This document shows positions 36,206-47,584 of a DNA stretch of 64,000 nt, one piece after another. The translations under genes were made by a program, and so were the position numbers. The notes under the pieces were generated by a model. The model saw only the letters and a program-made list of their open reading frames with translations. It made no database searches and was not told the DNA's origin. The stretch comes from Antennarius striatus. Taxonomy: Eukaryota; Chordata; Actinopteri; Lophiiformes; Antennariidae. Every line of letters begins with the position of its first letter. Position 1 is the stretch's first letter. Location: assembly GCF_040054535.1 (NCBI RefSeq), contig NC_090777.1, positions 12,559,001 through 12,623,000 of the forward strand, read 5' to 3'.

Positions 36206-37978
36206 CAGAGGGTTGCGTCAGAAAGGTCATCCGGCGTAAAACTTTTGCCAAATCAAACGTGCTTATCAAACCTATGATTCCATACCGGATCGGTCGAGGC
36301 ACGGGTTAACAACGACCGCCATCGGTGCTGTTGACCTACAAGGTGCCAGTGGAGAAGAAGGAGAGGAGGAAAGTGTGTTTGTAGGAAGAGAGAAAAGAGG
36401 AACGCCAAGAGCATAGGACTGAGAGTAGGGACGTTGAATGTTGGAACTATGACAGGAAAAGGTAGAGAGTTGGTTGACATGATGCAGAGGAGGAAGGTAG
36501 ACATCCTGTGTGTCCAGGAGACCAGGTGGAAAGGTAGCAAGGGTAGAAGTTTAGGACCAGGGTTCAAGTTGTACTCTCATGGTGTAGATAGGAAGAGAAA
36601 TGGAGTAGGAGTTATCTTGAAGAAGGAGTTTGTTAGGAATGACCTGGAGGTAAAAAGAGTGTCAGATAGAGTGATGAGTCTGAAGCTAGAAATCGAAGGT
36701 GTGATGTTCAATGTTGTTAGTGGGCATGCTCCACAGGTAGGATGTGAGCTGGAGGAGAAGGAGAAATTCTGGGTGGACTTTGACGAAGTGATGCAGAGCA
36801 TACCTAGAAGTGAGAGAGTTGTCAGTGGTGTAGACATCAATGGACACGTTGGGGCAGGAAACAGAGGTGATGAGGAGGTGATGGGCAGGTTTGGTATCCA
36901 GTAGAGGAACGCAGAAGGACAGATGGTAGTTGACTTTGCAAAAAGGATGGAAACGGCTATAGTGAATACTTTCTTCCAGAAGAGGCAGGAACATATGGTG
37001 ACCTATAAGAGTGGAGGTAGGAGCACACAGGTAGACTACATCTTGTGTAGACGATGTAATCTGAAGGAGATCAGTGACTGCAAAGTAGTGATAGGCGAGA
37101 GTGTAGCCATACAGCATAGGATGGTGGTGTGCAGGATGACTCTGGTGGTGAGGAAGATGAAGAGGGCAAAGGCAGAGCAGAGGACAAACTGGTGGAAGCT
37201 GAAAAAGGAAGAGTGTTGCATGACTTTTAGGAAGGATTTAAGACAGGCTCTGGGTGGTCAGGAGGTGCTTCCAGGTGACTGGACAACTACAGCTAATGAG
37301 ATCAGGGAGACAGGTAGGAGAGTACTTGGTGTTTCATCTGGAAGGAAAGTAGATAAGGAGACTTGGTGGTGGAATGAGGAGGTACAGGAGTGTATACAGA
37401 GAAAGAGGTTAGCTAAGAAGAAGTGGGACACAGAGAGGATTGAGGAGAGTAGACAGGAGTACAGAGAGATGCAGCGTAAGGTGAAGGTAGAGGTAGCAAA
37501 GGCCAAACGAAGTTAGACAGTAAGGAGGGAGAGACTAATCTATACAGGTTGACAAGACATAGAGACAGAGATGGGAAAGACGTGCAGCAGGTTAGGGTGA
37601 TTAAGGACAGGGATGGAAGTCTATTGACAGGTGCCAGTGGTGTGATGGGGAGATGGAAAGAGTACTTTGAAGAGTTGATGAACGTGGAAAATGAGAGAGA
37701 ACAAAGACTAGAAGAGGTGACTGTTGTGGACCAGGATGTAGCAAAGATTAGTCAGGATGAAGTGAGGAGGGCATTGAAGAGGATGAAGAGTGGTAAGGCA
37801 GTCTGTCCTGATGATATACCTGTAGAGGTATGGACGTGTCTAGGAGAGGTGGCAGTAGAGTTTCTGACTGGGTTGTTCAACAGGATCTTAGATAGTGAGA
37901 AGATGCCTGAGGAATGGAGGAGAAGTGTGCTGGTGCCCATTTTTAAGAACAAGGGAGATGTGCAGAGGAAACTATCTC
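36206..37978 (+). pseudogene. 5' half of an RTE-type LINE (endonuclease plus start of RT)
   Basis: An untranslated leader (GGTTGCGTCAGAAAGGTCAT onward) is followed by three open-frame segments. 36434-36904 is an APE-type endonuclease with TMTGKGRELVDMMQRRKVDI, CVQETRW and SGVDINGHVG. 36923-37516 has the endonuclease end GRSTQVDYILCRR and a basic linker. 37549-38019 begins the RT with SGKAVCPDDIPVEVW and PEEWRRSVLVPIFKNKGD. A stop at about 36902, another near 37514 and a frame change make it dead. The sequence departs from the LINE at about 37978, before the catalytic YxDD, so the element is 3'-truncated, which is unusual for a LINE and implies a later deletion. Related pieces lie at 8974, 45665, 50090 and 51620. 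Confidence 0.85.
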
Positions 37979-38079
37979 TAAACAAATTTCAACTAAATCC
38001 TGTTCTTAATCATACGTAACCTTTTTCTTTATATTGTCGCAATAAGTCTTACAAATTTTCTGTGACCTGATTTTTCATT

Positions 38080-38360
38080 TAGTGACGGATTGCTAATAGG
38101 AACACATCGCTGCTCGGAACTATTGCGTCACTTGAGTTTCTTCGAGCTGCGTGCGACGTTGCACTCCTCGAGGAGGAAATGGCGGCCGCCAGGTACTGCG
38201 GGGTTCACAGTGGTCGCACAGGAAAATACTATCGAAGTTGACACGTAGGCTGCCCGACTGCCACTCACCGGATGAGGTTCGGTGGATACAGAAGAATGTT
38301 TTTAAGCGGAGACCGAGCAGGTTTGCTTCGGACGGTGAAGACGTGACGGGTGAGCGCTGC
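38080..38360 (+). promoter_or_regulatory. Putative promoter and 5' non-coding exon of ubiad1
   Basis: A GC- and CpG-richer block (ATGGCGGCCGCC near 38178, CGTGCGACG, GACGTGACG) ends at a splice-donor-like GACGGGTGAGCG near 38340-38355. It lies 0.8 kb upstream of the ubiad1 start codon. A short TTTCACTGCTGCAG acceptor near 39043-39054 could join it to the coding exon. This is inference from position and composition. Confidence 0.4.
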
Positions 38361-39110
38361 TGTCAGACATTTATCCTCTCTGTCCCTTCACTCAGAACGT
38401 TAGCGCGGCGGCTAGTGGGTTAGCTGTAATCTCATAATCTCGGCAGTTGGCCTGATGTTTTATGACCCCACCTGCTGTAGCCTCCCTCTCGTGGTGGGAA
38501 ATGTAGTTTACTTTTTCGTGAAGTCGCGTTTAGCCTGAGCGTTGGAGTCAGTGTAACAGAAACCTAGAGTTGAGTGATATCTCAGCGTCGAAACCGCCCA
38601 CTTCACCTTTTCTTCAGAGTGTAGCAGCTGGTAGGAGTGTTAGTGATGGCCTCAGCACCGTGTCAGGTTGTTGTCCACTGCGGGCTGACACAAGGAGGAG
38701 TAGGAGCATGAGGAATTACATTACAGAGAGTAAAATTAAACCGCTAATTTAGGTTGAGTATCCTAGAAATTTACCTGAAGTTCTGCATCTCAAAACAACC
38801 ATTTCTCTATCTCCATAGTGTTATATATGCATGATTTGACCCCAATATAGTGGCAAAAAGTTAATACCTTTGACTTGATTTAACAATAATTCACATACAT
38901 TGTAAGAGACATTTCAAACAGTCTTTCAAATATGGATGGGTATCACTCTGCTCTGTTCTAATAGGGGAAATGGCAATTTTTACGTGAAATCTGGGATTTT
39001 GTCACGTCTTGTCAACTGCCTTCTAATTTTACTGGTATATTTTCACTGCTGCAGGATAACCAGACTGAGGTTTGGGAGCGTCATTGGTACTCTAGAACCC
39101 TTGGAGAAGA

Positions 39111-41433
39111 ATGGCCAAAGAGCAGGAAAAAAGCAAAGTGCAAACATTTGTACTGTCTGGATCTAATGGTCACAATGGCCAACAGTGGCTGACTGGTACG
39201 AATAACATGGTCAGTCCCTCTCAAGGCACTGATCACATGTCCAGAATGGCCCGCGTCGCCTCGGATGTGAGGCAGAAGTGTGCTGCTTACGTGCTTGCTC
39301 TGAGGCCATGGAGCTTCAGTGCTTCGCTCACACCAGTGGCTCTTGGCAGCGCCTTGGCGTACAAACTGGAGGGCTCTGTGGACCTGGTCATCCTGATGGT
39401 GTGTGCCGTGGCGGTTCTCGTCGTCCACGGAGCCGGAAACCTTGTAAATACGTACTATGACTTCACCAAAGGAATTGACCACAAAAAGAGTGATGACAGG
39501 ACTCTTGTGGATGAAATCTTGGCAACACAGGATGTTGTTATGTTCGGAGCATTGTTGTATTCTTTGGGGTGCTTGTGTGCTACACTGCTTTACTTCCTGT
39601 CTACGCTCAGACTGGAGCACCTAGCCCTGATTTACTTCGGGGGACTGTCCAGCTCTTTTTTATACACTGGAGGTGAGTAAAATATTAACACTTTGGCATT
39701 TACTGCATCACTTATACACACATGCACACGCATACATGTGTGTGTTGTAGTTCCATGCTATTACTAAATGTGGACGTGAAAGAGCACAGACAGAAGTACA
39801 GAAGTCTTGCTTCCTGTAATGGTCAGTCTGTGTTTTCAGTAGAAGCTAAAATGAATGGGAAATACGTCTCCAATTTTACTTTCCTTTAACAAAACTCATT
39901 GTCTTTCTTCTCCTGCAATTCGGCACATGGCTACTTCTTCTGCTCACGTACCACTACAGCGTATTTTGTCAGCCCAGCCACGACTGGTTTGGATCTCCAG
40001 CCTCAGAAAGGAACTATAGACCAGTAAAGACTCAGTGCACCAGACCCCTGACTGATGAACTACTGTAAATTATGCCAACTACACTTGTAGGATAAGCTGT
40101 TCTGAATGGTTGTTGGGCAGCTTTAAATATTTAACTGAGTGGAAGTGGTTGAGTGAATGAAGATATCATGAGCGACCTCAAACTCTCTCACCTTGTTCAA
40201 TATCTGGAACCCCCACCAGCCTTTCAGAATGAAGAAATACTCTTTGAGGGGAGGAGAACTTTTAGTCGTACTGTTCTAACTACAGGGAAAGTGTAAAAAA
40301 GTGACCCGACTGATGCTCATCTGCATTGTCTGTATTTTGATGGATGATAATAATAATATGGAGTTAAATGTGTGAGTTCATCGTTGGTGTTTGGATTTTC
40401 TTTTATTCTTATGCACTAGTCAGAGTGTTTCTCTTGATGTTGATGTATTTTCCATGAAGAGTGACAACAAAGACTTTCTCATCATAATCTGTTCCAATTG
40501 GCTGTTGCAGCTGCTGGGTCCAGCAGATTTCGGTGAACTGACCCTTTAATGCAGGGTAACAGTCATGTTACAGTTCTTGAAGTGAACAGAGCACACACCC
40601 TTACTCAGAGCTCCATTTGGCAAAGAAGGGGGAGACTTGGAGCGCAATTTAATGAGCTCTTCTGCAGCCTGATTTTGTCATCAAAGCTAATATTATGGAA
40701 TTTGCCCCAGATGAGGGTTTATGGGGCATAAATCAAATAAGTATGTCTATCCCATGCACTGGAGGACTTTTCTCTGATGCAAAATTGAAAATAATCGTGA
40801 CAAATGGGAGCAAAAATTACTTTTTTAATGCATTGTCCTTGAAATACAACTATTTGGGGGTATTTGAATGTTTGGCTGAAAATGTTTGTGATGTGATTCT
40901 CATTGTTAATCAGAAGGTTTAATGTGTTCTGTCCATTCTTTTCAGGCATCGGCTTCAAGTATGTGGCCCTTGGAGATGTGGTTATCCTCATCACCTTCGG
41001 CCCGCTGGCGGTCATGTTTGCCCACGCGGTGCAGGTCGGTTACCTGTCGGTGCTGCCTCTGGTGTACGCCGTCCCGCTGGCCCTGAACACCGAAGCCATC
41101 CTCCACAGCAACAACACGAGAGACATGGACTCTGACAAACAGGCGGGCATCGTCACCCTGGCCATCCTGGTGGGGCCCACGCTGTCATACGTCCTCTACA
41201 ACCTTCTGCTTTTTGTCCCCTACGTGCTCTTCTGCATCCTTGCCACCCGCTACACCATCAGCATGGCGTTGCCTCTGCTCACGCTGCCCATGGCCTTCCC
41301 TTTGGAGAAGCAGTTCCGCAGCCGATGCTACGCTAAGATCCCAAATAAGACGGCCAAGCTTAACCTTCTCATGGGACTGTTCTATGTGTTTGGTATTATT
41401 CTAGCACCCCCCGGAAGCCTGCCCTTGCTGTAA
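39111..41433 (+). CDS. ubiad1: UbiA prenyltransferase domain-containing protein 1
   Basis: Two coding exons, 39111-39672 and 40946-41433, joined in phase by a GT-AG intron of 1.27 kb. They total 1050 bases, 349 aa (human 338). The N-terminal ~45 residues are polar and variable, as in the family. The conserved core begins near [20 protein letters not shown] (61-80). The first Asp-rich prenyl-diphosphate-binding motif is [14 protein letters not shown] (110-123), containing the Asn of human Asn102. The second is [13 protein letters not shown] (243-255). About eight hydrophobic segments fit an integral membrane enzyme. UBIAD1 adds a geranylgeranyl chain to menadione to make menaquinone-4 (vitamin K2), acts in the ER/Golgi membrane and binds HMG-CoA reductase. 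All catalytic motifs are intact. The start MAKEQEKS is the first ATG after a plausible acceptor. Not near the human gene's partners, but on the same chromosome arm. Confidence 0.97.
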
Positions 41434-41804
41434 TGAACTAGTTTAACTATTTCAAAACCTTTAACACAAACTAGTTGGTCTGATGGCTTTTTCAGGATTT
41501 AATTTATTGTCTAATTTATACGTTAAACAGATGCAGTTGAGGTCATCCTCTGACACTGAAAACATAATCGGATGTATTTTCAATATTGAAGATGCTGTAA
41601 TGTTCTGGTAAAAATGAGAGATGTTGTCGTTTTGTAGAGGAAGACAATGTTTTGATCACACAGACGATACACAGACCTTCTGTTGCCATATTAACGCAGA
41701 CACAACACTGAACTTCAAACATTCTGTGCTCTGTAAGTTCTCTTTGCTACATACTTATCTTTATCCCTTTTTTTTTGTGAAGAAATAGCATTACGTTGGC
41801 TTGT

Positions 41805-41810
41805 AATAAA
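41805..41810 (+). terminator. Poly(A) signal of ubiad1
   Basis: AATAAA occurs 372 bases after the ubiad1 stop, just before Tc1-like sequence begins, giving a short 3'UTR. Confidence 0.6.
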
Positions 41811-41917
41811 ACTCAAAATGCTGATGTCCCCTGTCTTTAATTTGGACTAAAACTAAAGCTGACTTTTCTTCCAGCCAAAACAGTGTGAATGTTTGATGAT
41901 ATATACATATGTCTATA

Positions 41918-42575
41918 TACCAGTCAAATGTTTGGACACACCTTCACTTTCAGTGTTTTGTCTTTATTTTTGTTACTTTATGCACTGTGGATGCAAACTG
42001 AAGAAAGCAAAACTGTGAAACATGATGTATGGAATTACGTATCAAAAAATTGTGGAAGAACTCATTTTGTATTCCTCAAAATGGCCACACCCACAAGTAT
42101 ACACAACAGCCATTTCCATCCTTTTTGCAGGATTTACCTCCGTCTGTGCTAAGAAACCATGACTAAGGAAAAAGAGTGGTGAGGAAGACAAGTGGACTTC
42201 TGACCATTGGAAATCTGCTGTGGACTAATGGGTCCACATTTGAGATCTTGGGTTCCCTCTGCTGTGTGTTTGTGTGACGCTGAACAGGCGAATGACGGTC
42301 TCGACAAAGTGGTTCCCACAGTGAATTATGAAGAATTGCTGATCTGGTGGCGCTGATGGGTACTGAATCAAAATTCAAGGCGCATTGAAACACCATGGCG
42401 ACCACAGCTTCCTGCCGTCCCATCCGGTTTTTGTTCAGTTGGACAAACACCTCCTGGCTGTGTAAGGGTTATGTGACGAGGGAGAAGAGCGATTGAGTGC
42501 TGCATCACATGACCTGACCTCCACAGTCACTTGATCTAAGCCCAATCGAGATGATCTGGGATGAGATGTACTTTG
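41918..42575 (+). pseudogene. Truncated Tc1-like transposon
   Basis: The left end ACCAGTCAAATGTTTGGACA is a familiar fish Tc1-like terminus. 42180-42570 contains transposase debris on the plus strand: a GTGGACTAATGGGTCCACAT stretch corresponding to the WSDES-type motif, and near 42540 AGCCCAATCGAGATGATCTG, corresponding to NPIEMIW of the last catalytic block. The frame is broken repeatedly, much of the middle is deleted and there is no right TIR. Confidence 0.65.
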
Positions 42576-43003
42576 ATGTTTTTTGTTTTCTTATCTCCAT
42601 CATGTGACAGTTTGATGGCCATCAGGCAAGTTGGATCATACATTTGTCATTACCATGAGAATAAGATCAAACATGAAGATTATGTTGAACATTAACCATC
42701 AAACCCTGTTCTCCTGCCTTAATTCAGTTCCATTTTACAAGGTTGGTAATCAGTAAATGCACATAATTAATAAATGTGACACAGCTTTTATTTTAAAAGA
42801 ACATAAATTGTTACTCATCCACAGCCGACATTGAACAAAACGCTTATTTACAGAAGTCTCCGGCTAGACCAGCAGGGGGCAATGTAGAACCAGCAGAATC
42901 CCCTGGAGCCTCTGACGTTTCAACAACCGAGTGTTGGTAGCAAGGCCAGAATTATCTGTACGTTCTTTATCTTGTATTGACGATGAATCAGTTTATTGTG
43001 TTA

Positions 43004-43420
43004 ATTACATCCCGCTTCAAAGCGGTGATGTATTGTAATTGTCAGTGTTTGTGTGTTCGTCCATTCATTCGTATGTCAACCAAATATCTTCGCAACAGTT
43101 GCAGATAGATGAAACAAAAATTACATTACTCGGCAGCAAAGGGGATGAAAATGAGATGATGACCTTGACCTTGGGAAAACTAAATGAAGGTCAAATTTTA
43201 ACTTTTGTACACTCTGGAACTGGATCAGATGGAAAGACGAGGGAGAAGGCCAGTGTGAGTAAGATTATAGATCAAAGCTGGTGCTTTGATCTATGACAGC
43301 AGAGTACTCGCTTTGATATTTGACCTATGGAAGTCGGTCAGGGTAAAATTTTGAATTCATGTGTGTCGCGGGATATTGCAGTCTCTGACTGCAATGGCTC
43401 TTGTTTTAAATGTACATTTG
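43004..43420. repeat. Repeat-like segment with a strong hairpin
   Basis: This segment opens with CATCCCGCTTCAAAGCGG and closes with GTGTCGCGGGATATTGCAG...TGACTGCAATGGC. Internally it holds a perfect 12-bp stem with a TGGT loop at 43267-43294. It has the look of a dispersed repeat with structured ends, but I cannot assign a family and see no second copy in the window. Confidence 0.3.
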
Positions 43421-43570
43421 TTATAGTAAACGATGTGAATCTTTGCCATTTTATCTAAAGTGTATTGCTATTTTCATCTTGTGTTATTTAATTAACTTAT
43501 TCTCCTCAATAAAAAAAAAAACAGAAAGCACAGACGCCGTATGATTAGAAAGCATTCCAAGATGGATTTT

Positions 43571-44045
<475 letters not shown>

Positions 44046-44399
44046 TCCAATATCATTTAATAAGATGTGACATTCTTTTTAGCTTTGTATTATGATCAGC
44101 ACAAGTAGATGTAAACACAGGCCTGTTATTCTGGGGCATGAGACGATGAAATTGCTCTGAGACCCTAACCCCCCCCCCTCCCCCCAAGGTTCCATCAAAG
44201 GCAAAAAAAGTAGAAATTGGGGGAATTATATCGTGTTTCTGTGCTGAACATACATATTAAACTCTCCATTTACTTCTAAAACGTCGCTTAATGTAAAAAA
44301 TTGCGCTAAGCCCGCTGCCGTCAGCCGAGGCGGTGAGTGTCGTGCGGCTGCTTTCATGGAAGTCACTGCAAACCAGAATGTTTTGTTTGTTCCGAGGAC

Positions 44400-44660
44400 C
44401 GTCAAGGCAGCGTCGGTGACGTCACGCATGGGCGTGTTGTCATGGCTGTGTGCCGTAAATCCTTTCAATTTAGTAAACAGTTATTTGTTGTGAAATAGGT
44501 ATGGTCATCGTTGGCGGTGGAGCGTGACGTGGGATTTCTTTCTCCCGTGAAGTGGCTGTTGGTGTCGGAGCCGCGGTGAGGAGCTGCCCGGCGGAGGGCT
44601 CCGGTCTGGAGCTGTCAGGTTAGCCCCACGGAGCTAGCTAGCTAGCTAGCGTCCACCCTG
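44400..44660. promoter_or_regulatory. CpG-rich orphan block
   Basis: The local CpG density is high (AAGGCAGCGTCGGTGACGTC, GGAGCCGCGGTGAGG, GCCCGGCGGAGGGC) and the block ends with a (GCTA)n run at 44632-44650. There is a donor-like GCGGTGAGG near 44572. It could be a promoter or non-coding first exon of the plus-strand gene to the right, or an unmethylated island without a gene. Nothing in it is clearly coding. Confidence 0.3.
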
Positions 44661-45094
44661 AGCTAATCCCACCCTCCTGTCAGGATCCACGGTTCTCTCA
44701 TTAATGTCCCCGTTCACACAGGGCTTACAACACTCCGCTAGTCGGTGATACATTAATGTGTGATCGGCTGAAGAGCTCGCCATCGTTACAGTCCATTTAC
44801 TGTCATGTCAGAAACAAGCCTTTATCTAAATATCCACATGTTCGGGGGACTCTCCAGCCGTCGGTTGTTCATTCACCATGTCTTCAGTTCACCAGCACCG
44901 CTGGCTGACTGTTCGCAGGCTGTGTCAATGACTTTTGGCCAATAACGCCGTGGATCTGACGCTATTTCTGTCACAGTATTAACAGGAATTAACGCTATTA
45001 AATCGCCAAATCTCGCACAACGTCTGGTGGTTCCGTTCGGGAACAGGTGACTCCGGTCGTTTGACTCCAGTCCAGCTGTCAGTCCCGTCCGGGT

Positions 45095-45372
45095 GTGAGG
45101 GCCGGGCGTGAGGGCCGGGCGTGAGGGCCGGGCGTGAGGGCCGGGCGTGAGGGCCGGGCGTGAGGGCCGGGCGTGAGGGCCGGGCGTGAGGGCCGGGCGT
45201 GAGGGCCGGGCGTGAGGGCCGGGCGTGAGGGCCGGGCGTGAGGGCCGGGCGTGAGGGCCGGGCGTGAGGGCCGGGCGTGAGGGCCGGGCGTGAGGGCCGG
45301 GCGTGAGGGCCGGGCGTGAGGGCCGGGCGTGAGGGCCGGGCGTGAGGGCCGGGCGTGAGGGCCGGGCGTGAG
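45095..45372. repeat. 13-bp GC-rich minisatellite, about 21 copies
   Basis: The unit GTGAGGGCCGGGC is repeated head to tail for 278 bp (21.4 copies). I see no variant unit inside the array. Because 13 is not a multiple of 3, all frames stay open and give a 13-residue peptide repeat (ARPSRPALTPGPH on the minus strand). That is a by-product and not evidence of a gene. The array is bounded on the right by LINE debris. Confidence 0.97.
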
Positions 45373-45374
45373 CT

Positions 45375-45665
45375 GTGACCTGATGACACCACAGGATGTA
45401 GAGCAGTTCTCCTGTTCGGTACCCAGCACAACAAATACATTTCCTGATATTAAAATTTTCACTGAACAGATTAAAAACATTCGTTAAAAGAGTGAAGAGC
45501 ACTGCAAGTCTCGTACACTCACTAAAAGCATGGAAGACTGTCTCACGAAGGGGACAGAAGGGACACTGGCTGGACACGGCAGGGTTAAAACAGATAAAAG
45601 CATTGGAACCGACGGCACCATGTAAAATCCTCCACTGGAGGTCGGCTGTTTTTTTTCTTGAGGGG
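45375..45665 (-). pseudogene. Fragment of L1/Tx1-type LINE (zf-RVT region)
   Basis: The minus-strand frame from 45655 reads KKTADLQWRILHGAVGSNAF, then NPAVSSQCPFC and ETVFHAFSECTRL. This is the cysteine/histidine-containing zf-RVT region found after the reverse transcriptase in L1/Tx1-type fish LINEs. Cys-x2-Cys and the later His and Cys of the motif are visible. Only the 3' end of the ORF survives, caught between the 13-bp minisatellite and the tail of an RTE-type copy. Confidence 0.7.
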
Positions 45666-46160
45666 AAGTTTGTATTCTTCTTTTTCCTCTTCCTCTTCCT
45701 CTTCTTCTTCCTCCTCCTCCTCCTCCTTTCAGCTTTTCCCTTCAGGGGTCGCCACAGCCAATCATTTGTCTCCATCTAACCCTGTCTTCTGCATCCTCTC
45801 ACACCAACTACCTTCATGTCCTCTTTCACTACATCCATAAACCTCCTCTTTGGTCTTCCTCTAGGCCTCCTGCCTGGCAGTTCAAACCTCAGCATCCTTC
45901 GACGAATATATTCACTATCTCCTCTGGACATGTCCAAACCATCTCAGTCTGGCCTCTCTGACTTTATCTCCAAAACCTCTAACATGTGCTGTCCCTCTGA
46001 TGTACTCATTCCTGATCCTATCCTTCCTGGTCACTCCCAGAGAGAACCTCAGCATCTTCATCTCTGCTACCTCCAGCTCTGTCTCCTGTCTTTTCCTCAG
46101 TGACACTGTCTCTAGACCAAACAACATCGCTGGTCTCACCACAGTTTTGTACACCTAGTT
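45665..46160 (-). pseudogene. 3' end of an RTE-type LINE
   Basis: On the minus strand the copy starts 5'-truncated at GTGTACAAAACTGTGGTGAG and encodes VRPAMLFGLETVSLRKRQ, then MKMLRFSLGV and REARLRWFGHVQRR, the C-terminal region of RTE-type proteins. It ends with GGCGACCCCTGAAGGGAAAA and a GGA/GAA-rich tail. 5' truncation with an intact 3' end is the usual outcome of LINE insertion. Confidence 0.85.
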
Positions 46161-47537
46161 TTGTACACCTAGTACACCTACACACATGTAGAACAATCAA
46201 AGATGCCCATAAATATTCTGTTGTTTAAGATTTTCATTCAATTGCAACAAACAATGAAGTTATCAGATGCAGGTATTCAGGTTGACACATCAGGACACAA
46301 GGTATGTGAAATTCCAGCAGAAAAATACAGAAACTGTAAAATACAACACTTGTTCAGTCCGCATGTCAGGTCTGCTTGGAGGGCAGTGGTAGACGTGCAA
46401 AGTGTCATGTTATGAACTTTTTCAAGTTCATAACAAAGAAAATCTGCTCACACTGATATGTGGAGTCAAACAAAACTTAGCTGAATAGTTTCTTTGCAAA
46501 TGTGTATCTGTAAAGTTGCACTGGTCCAGCTGTCAGAGAGCTGCGGGTGTTGCTGCGTCACTCGCTGTCACCCTGAAGCTCCATCAGCTCCATCAGGTGA
46601 GGTGGAGTATCATCAGGGTGAAAGGAGAGGAGAGTAACAACACTTCCTTTTTGATAGCGCAAAGATCCCTCAAGCGAGGGACGTGATGACTGCCATGTAC
46701 CTCTTTGTTTGCACATCCGTATCCCCACCATGACGCCCTGGTGCTGGGCTCCGTTAGTGACAAGTGTGTCTGGAAAAGTTGTAGCTTTGTCCCGAATTTG
46801 ATAAAAATCAGTCACTGCAGTGTGGTTCTCCTTCTGAGCCACCTCTCATTGGGACATATTAAACCTCCATATTCAGCTTGTATTTGAATTCCTTCAAATT
46901 TTCTGCACCTCCAGTCTGGAATAGCTAGATAGAGAACCGGAGATCATTTTGTGTGCTGTATGGTGGCCAAATATAACACATTTGGCAATTGGCTTGCAGA
47001 CTGGACTTTGGATTTGTCTGGTCCAGGTGGTCAGTCTGTACGTCACACTGAGTTGGAGCTCAGGATGATTGCCACCCTGGTTAAGTGATGACGGGACTTT
47101 AAGGACTTATCAAGAAGTGTCAGATTTGATGGCCAGGAGTTGTTTTCTTAGACTGTTTGAAAATGTTGAACAGTAATTGTTATTTTGACGATGTTCTGTA
47201 TTGACAGCTGTTAAACGAGACCTTGAAAACACAAGTGATCGTATGTTCATTTGCTGTCAGTGATGCACAGCCTGGTTGCAGCAAAGTTCTGCTCAGAGTC
47301 AGAATTTCCATCTAAGACACCTATATGGGAGAAAGGCAGAGTTTATCAAGCTTAATGTTGCTCTCTGGTTTGCACCAGGAATAATTAGTGAGTAAAAGAA
47401 AAATGATGAGAAACCATCTGCAGTGGAGGAGTAATTGTATTGTGTTGTGTGAAAATGCTCAAGACAAGAATTTTAAATGTGGACAACAAAAACTTTGTTT
47501 GTTGGTGTGAGGCCTGTGTGTGTGTGTGTGTGTGTGC

Positions 47538-47584
<47 letters not shown>

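Noticed and set aside
45095-45372. CRISPR-like direct repeats
   Set aside because: The units are head to tail without unique spacers in a vertebrate genome. This is a minisatellite.
44873-45775. 300-codon minus-strand open frame
   Set aside because: It is an artefact: an RTE tail, a Tx1 fragment and a 13-bp minisatellite whose length keeps all frames open. It is not a gene.
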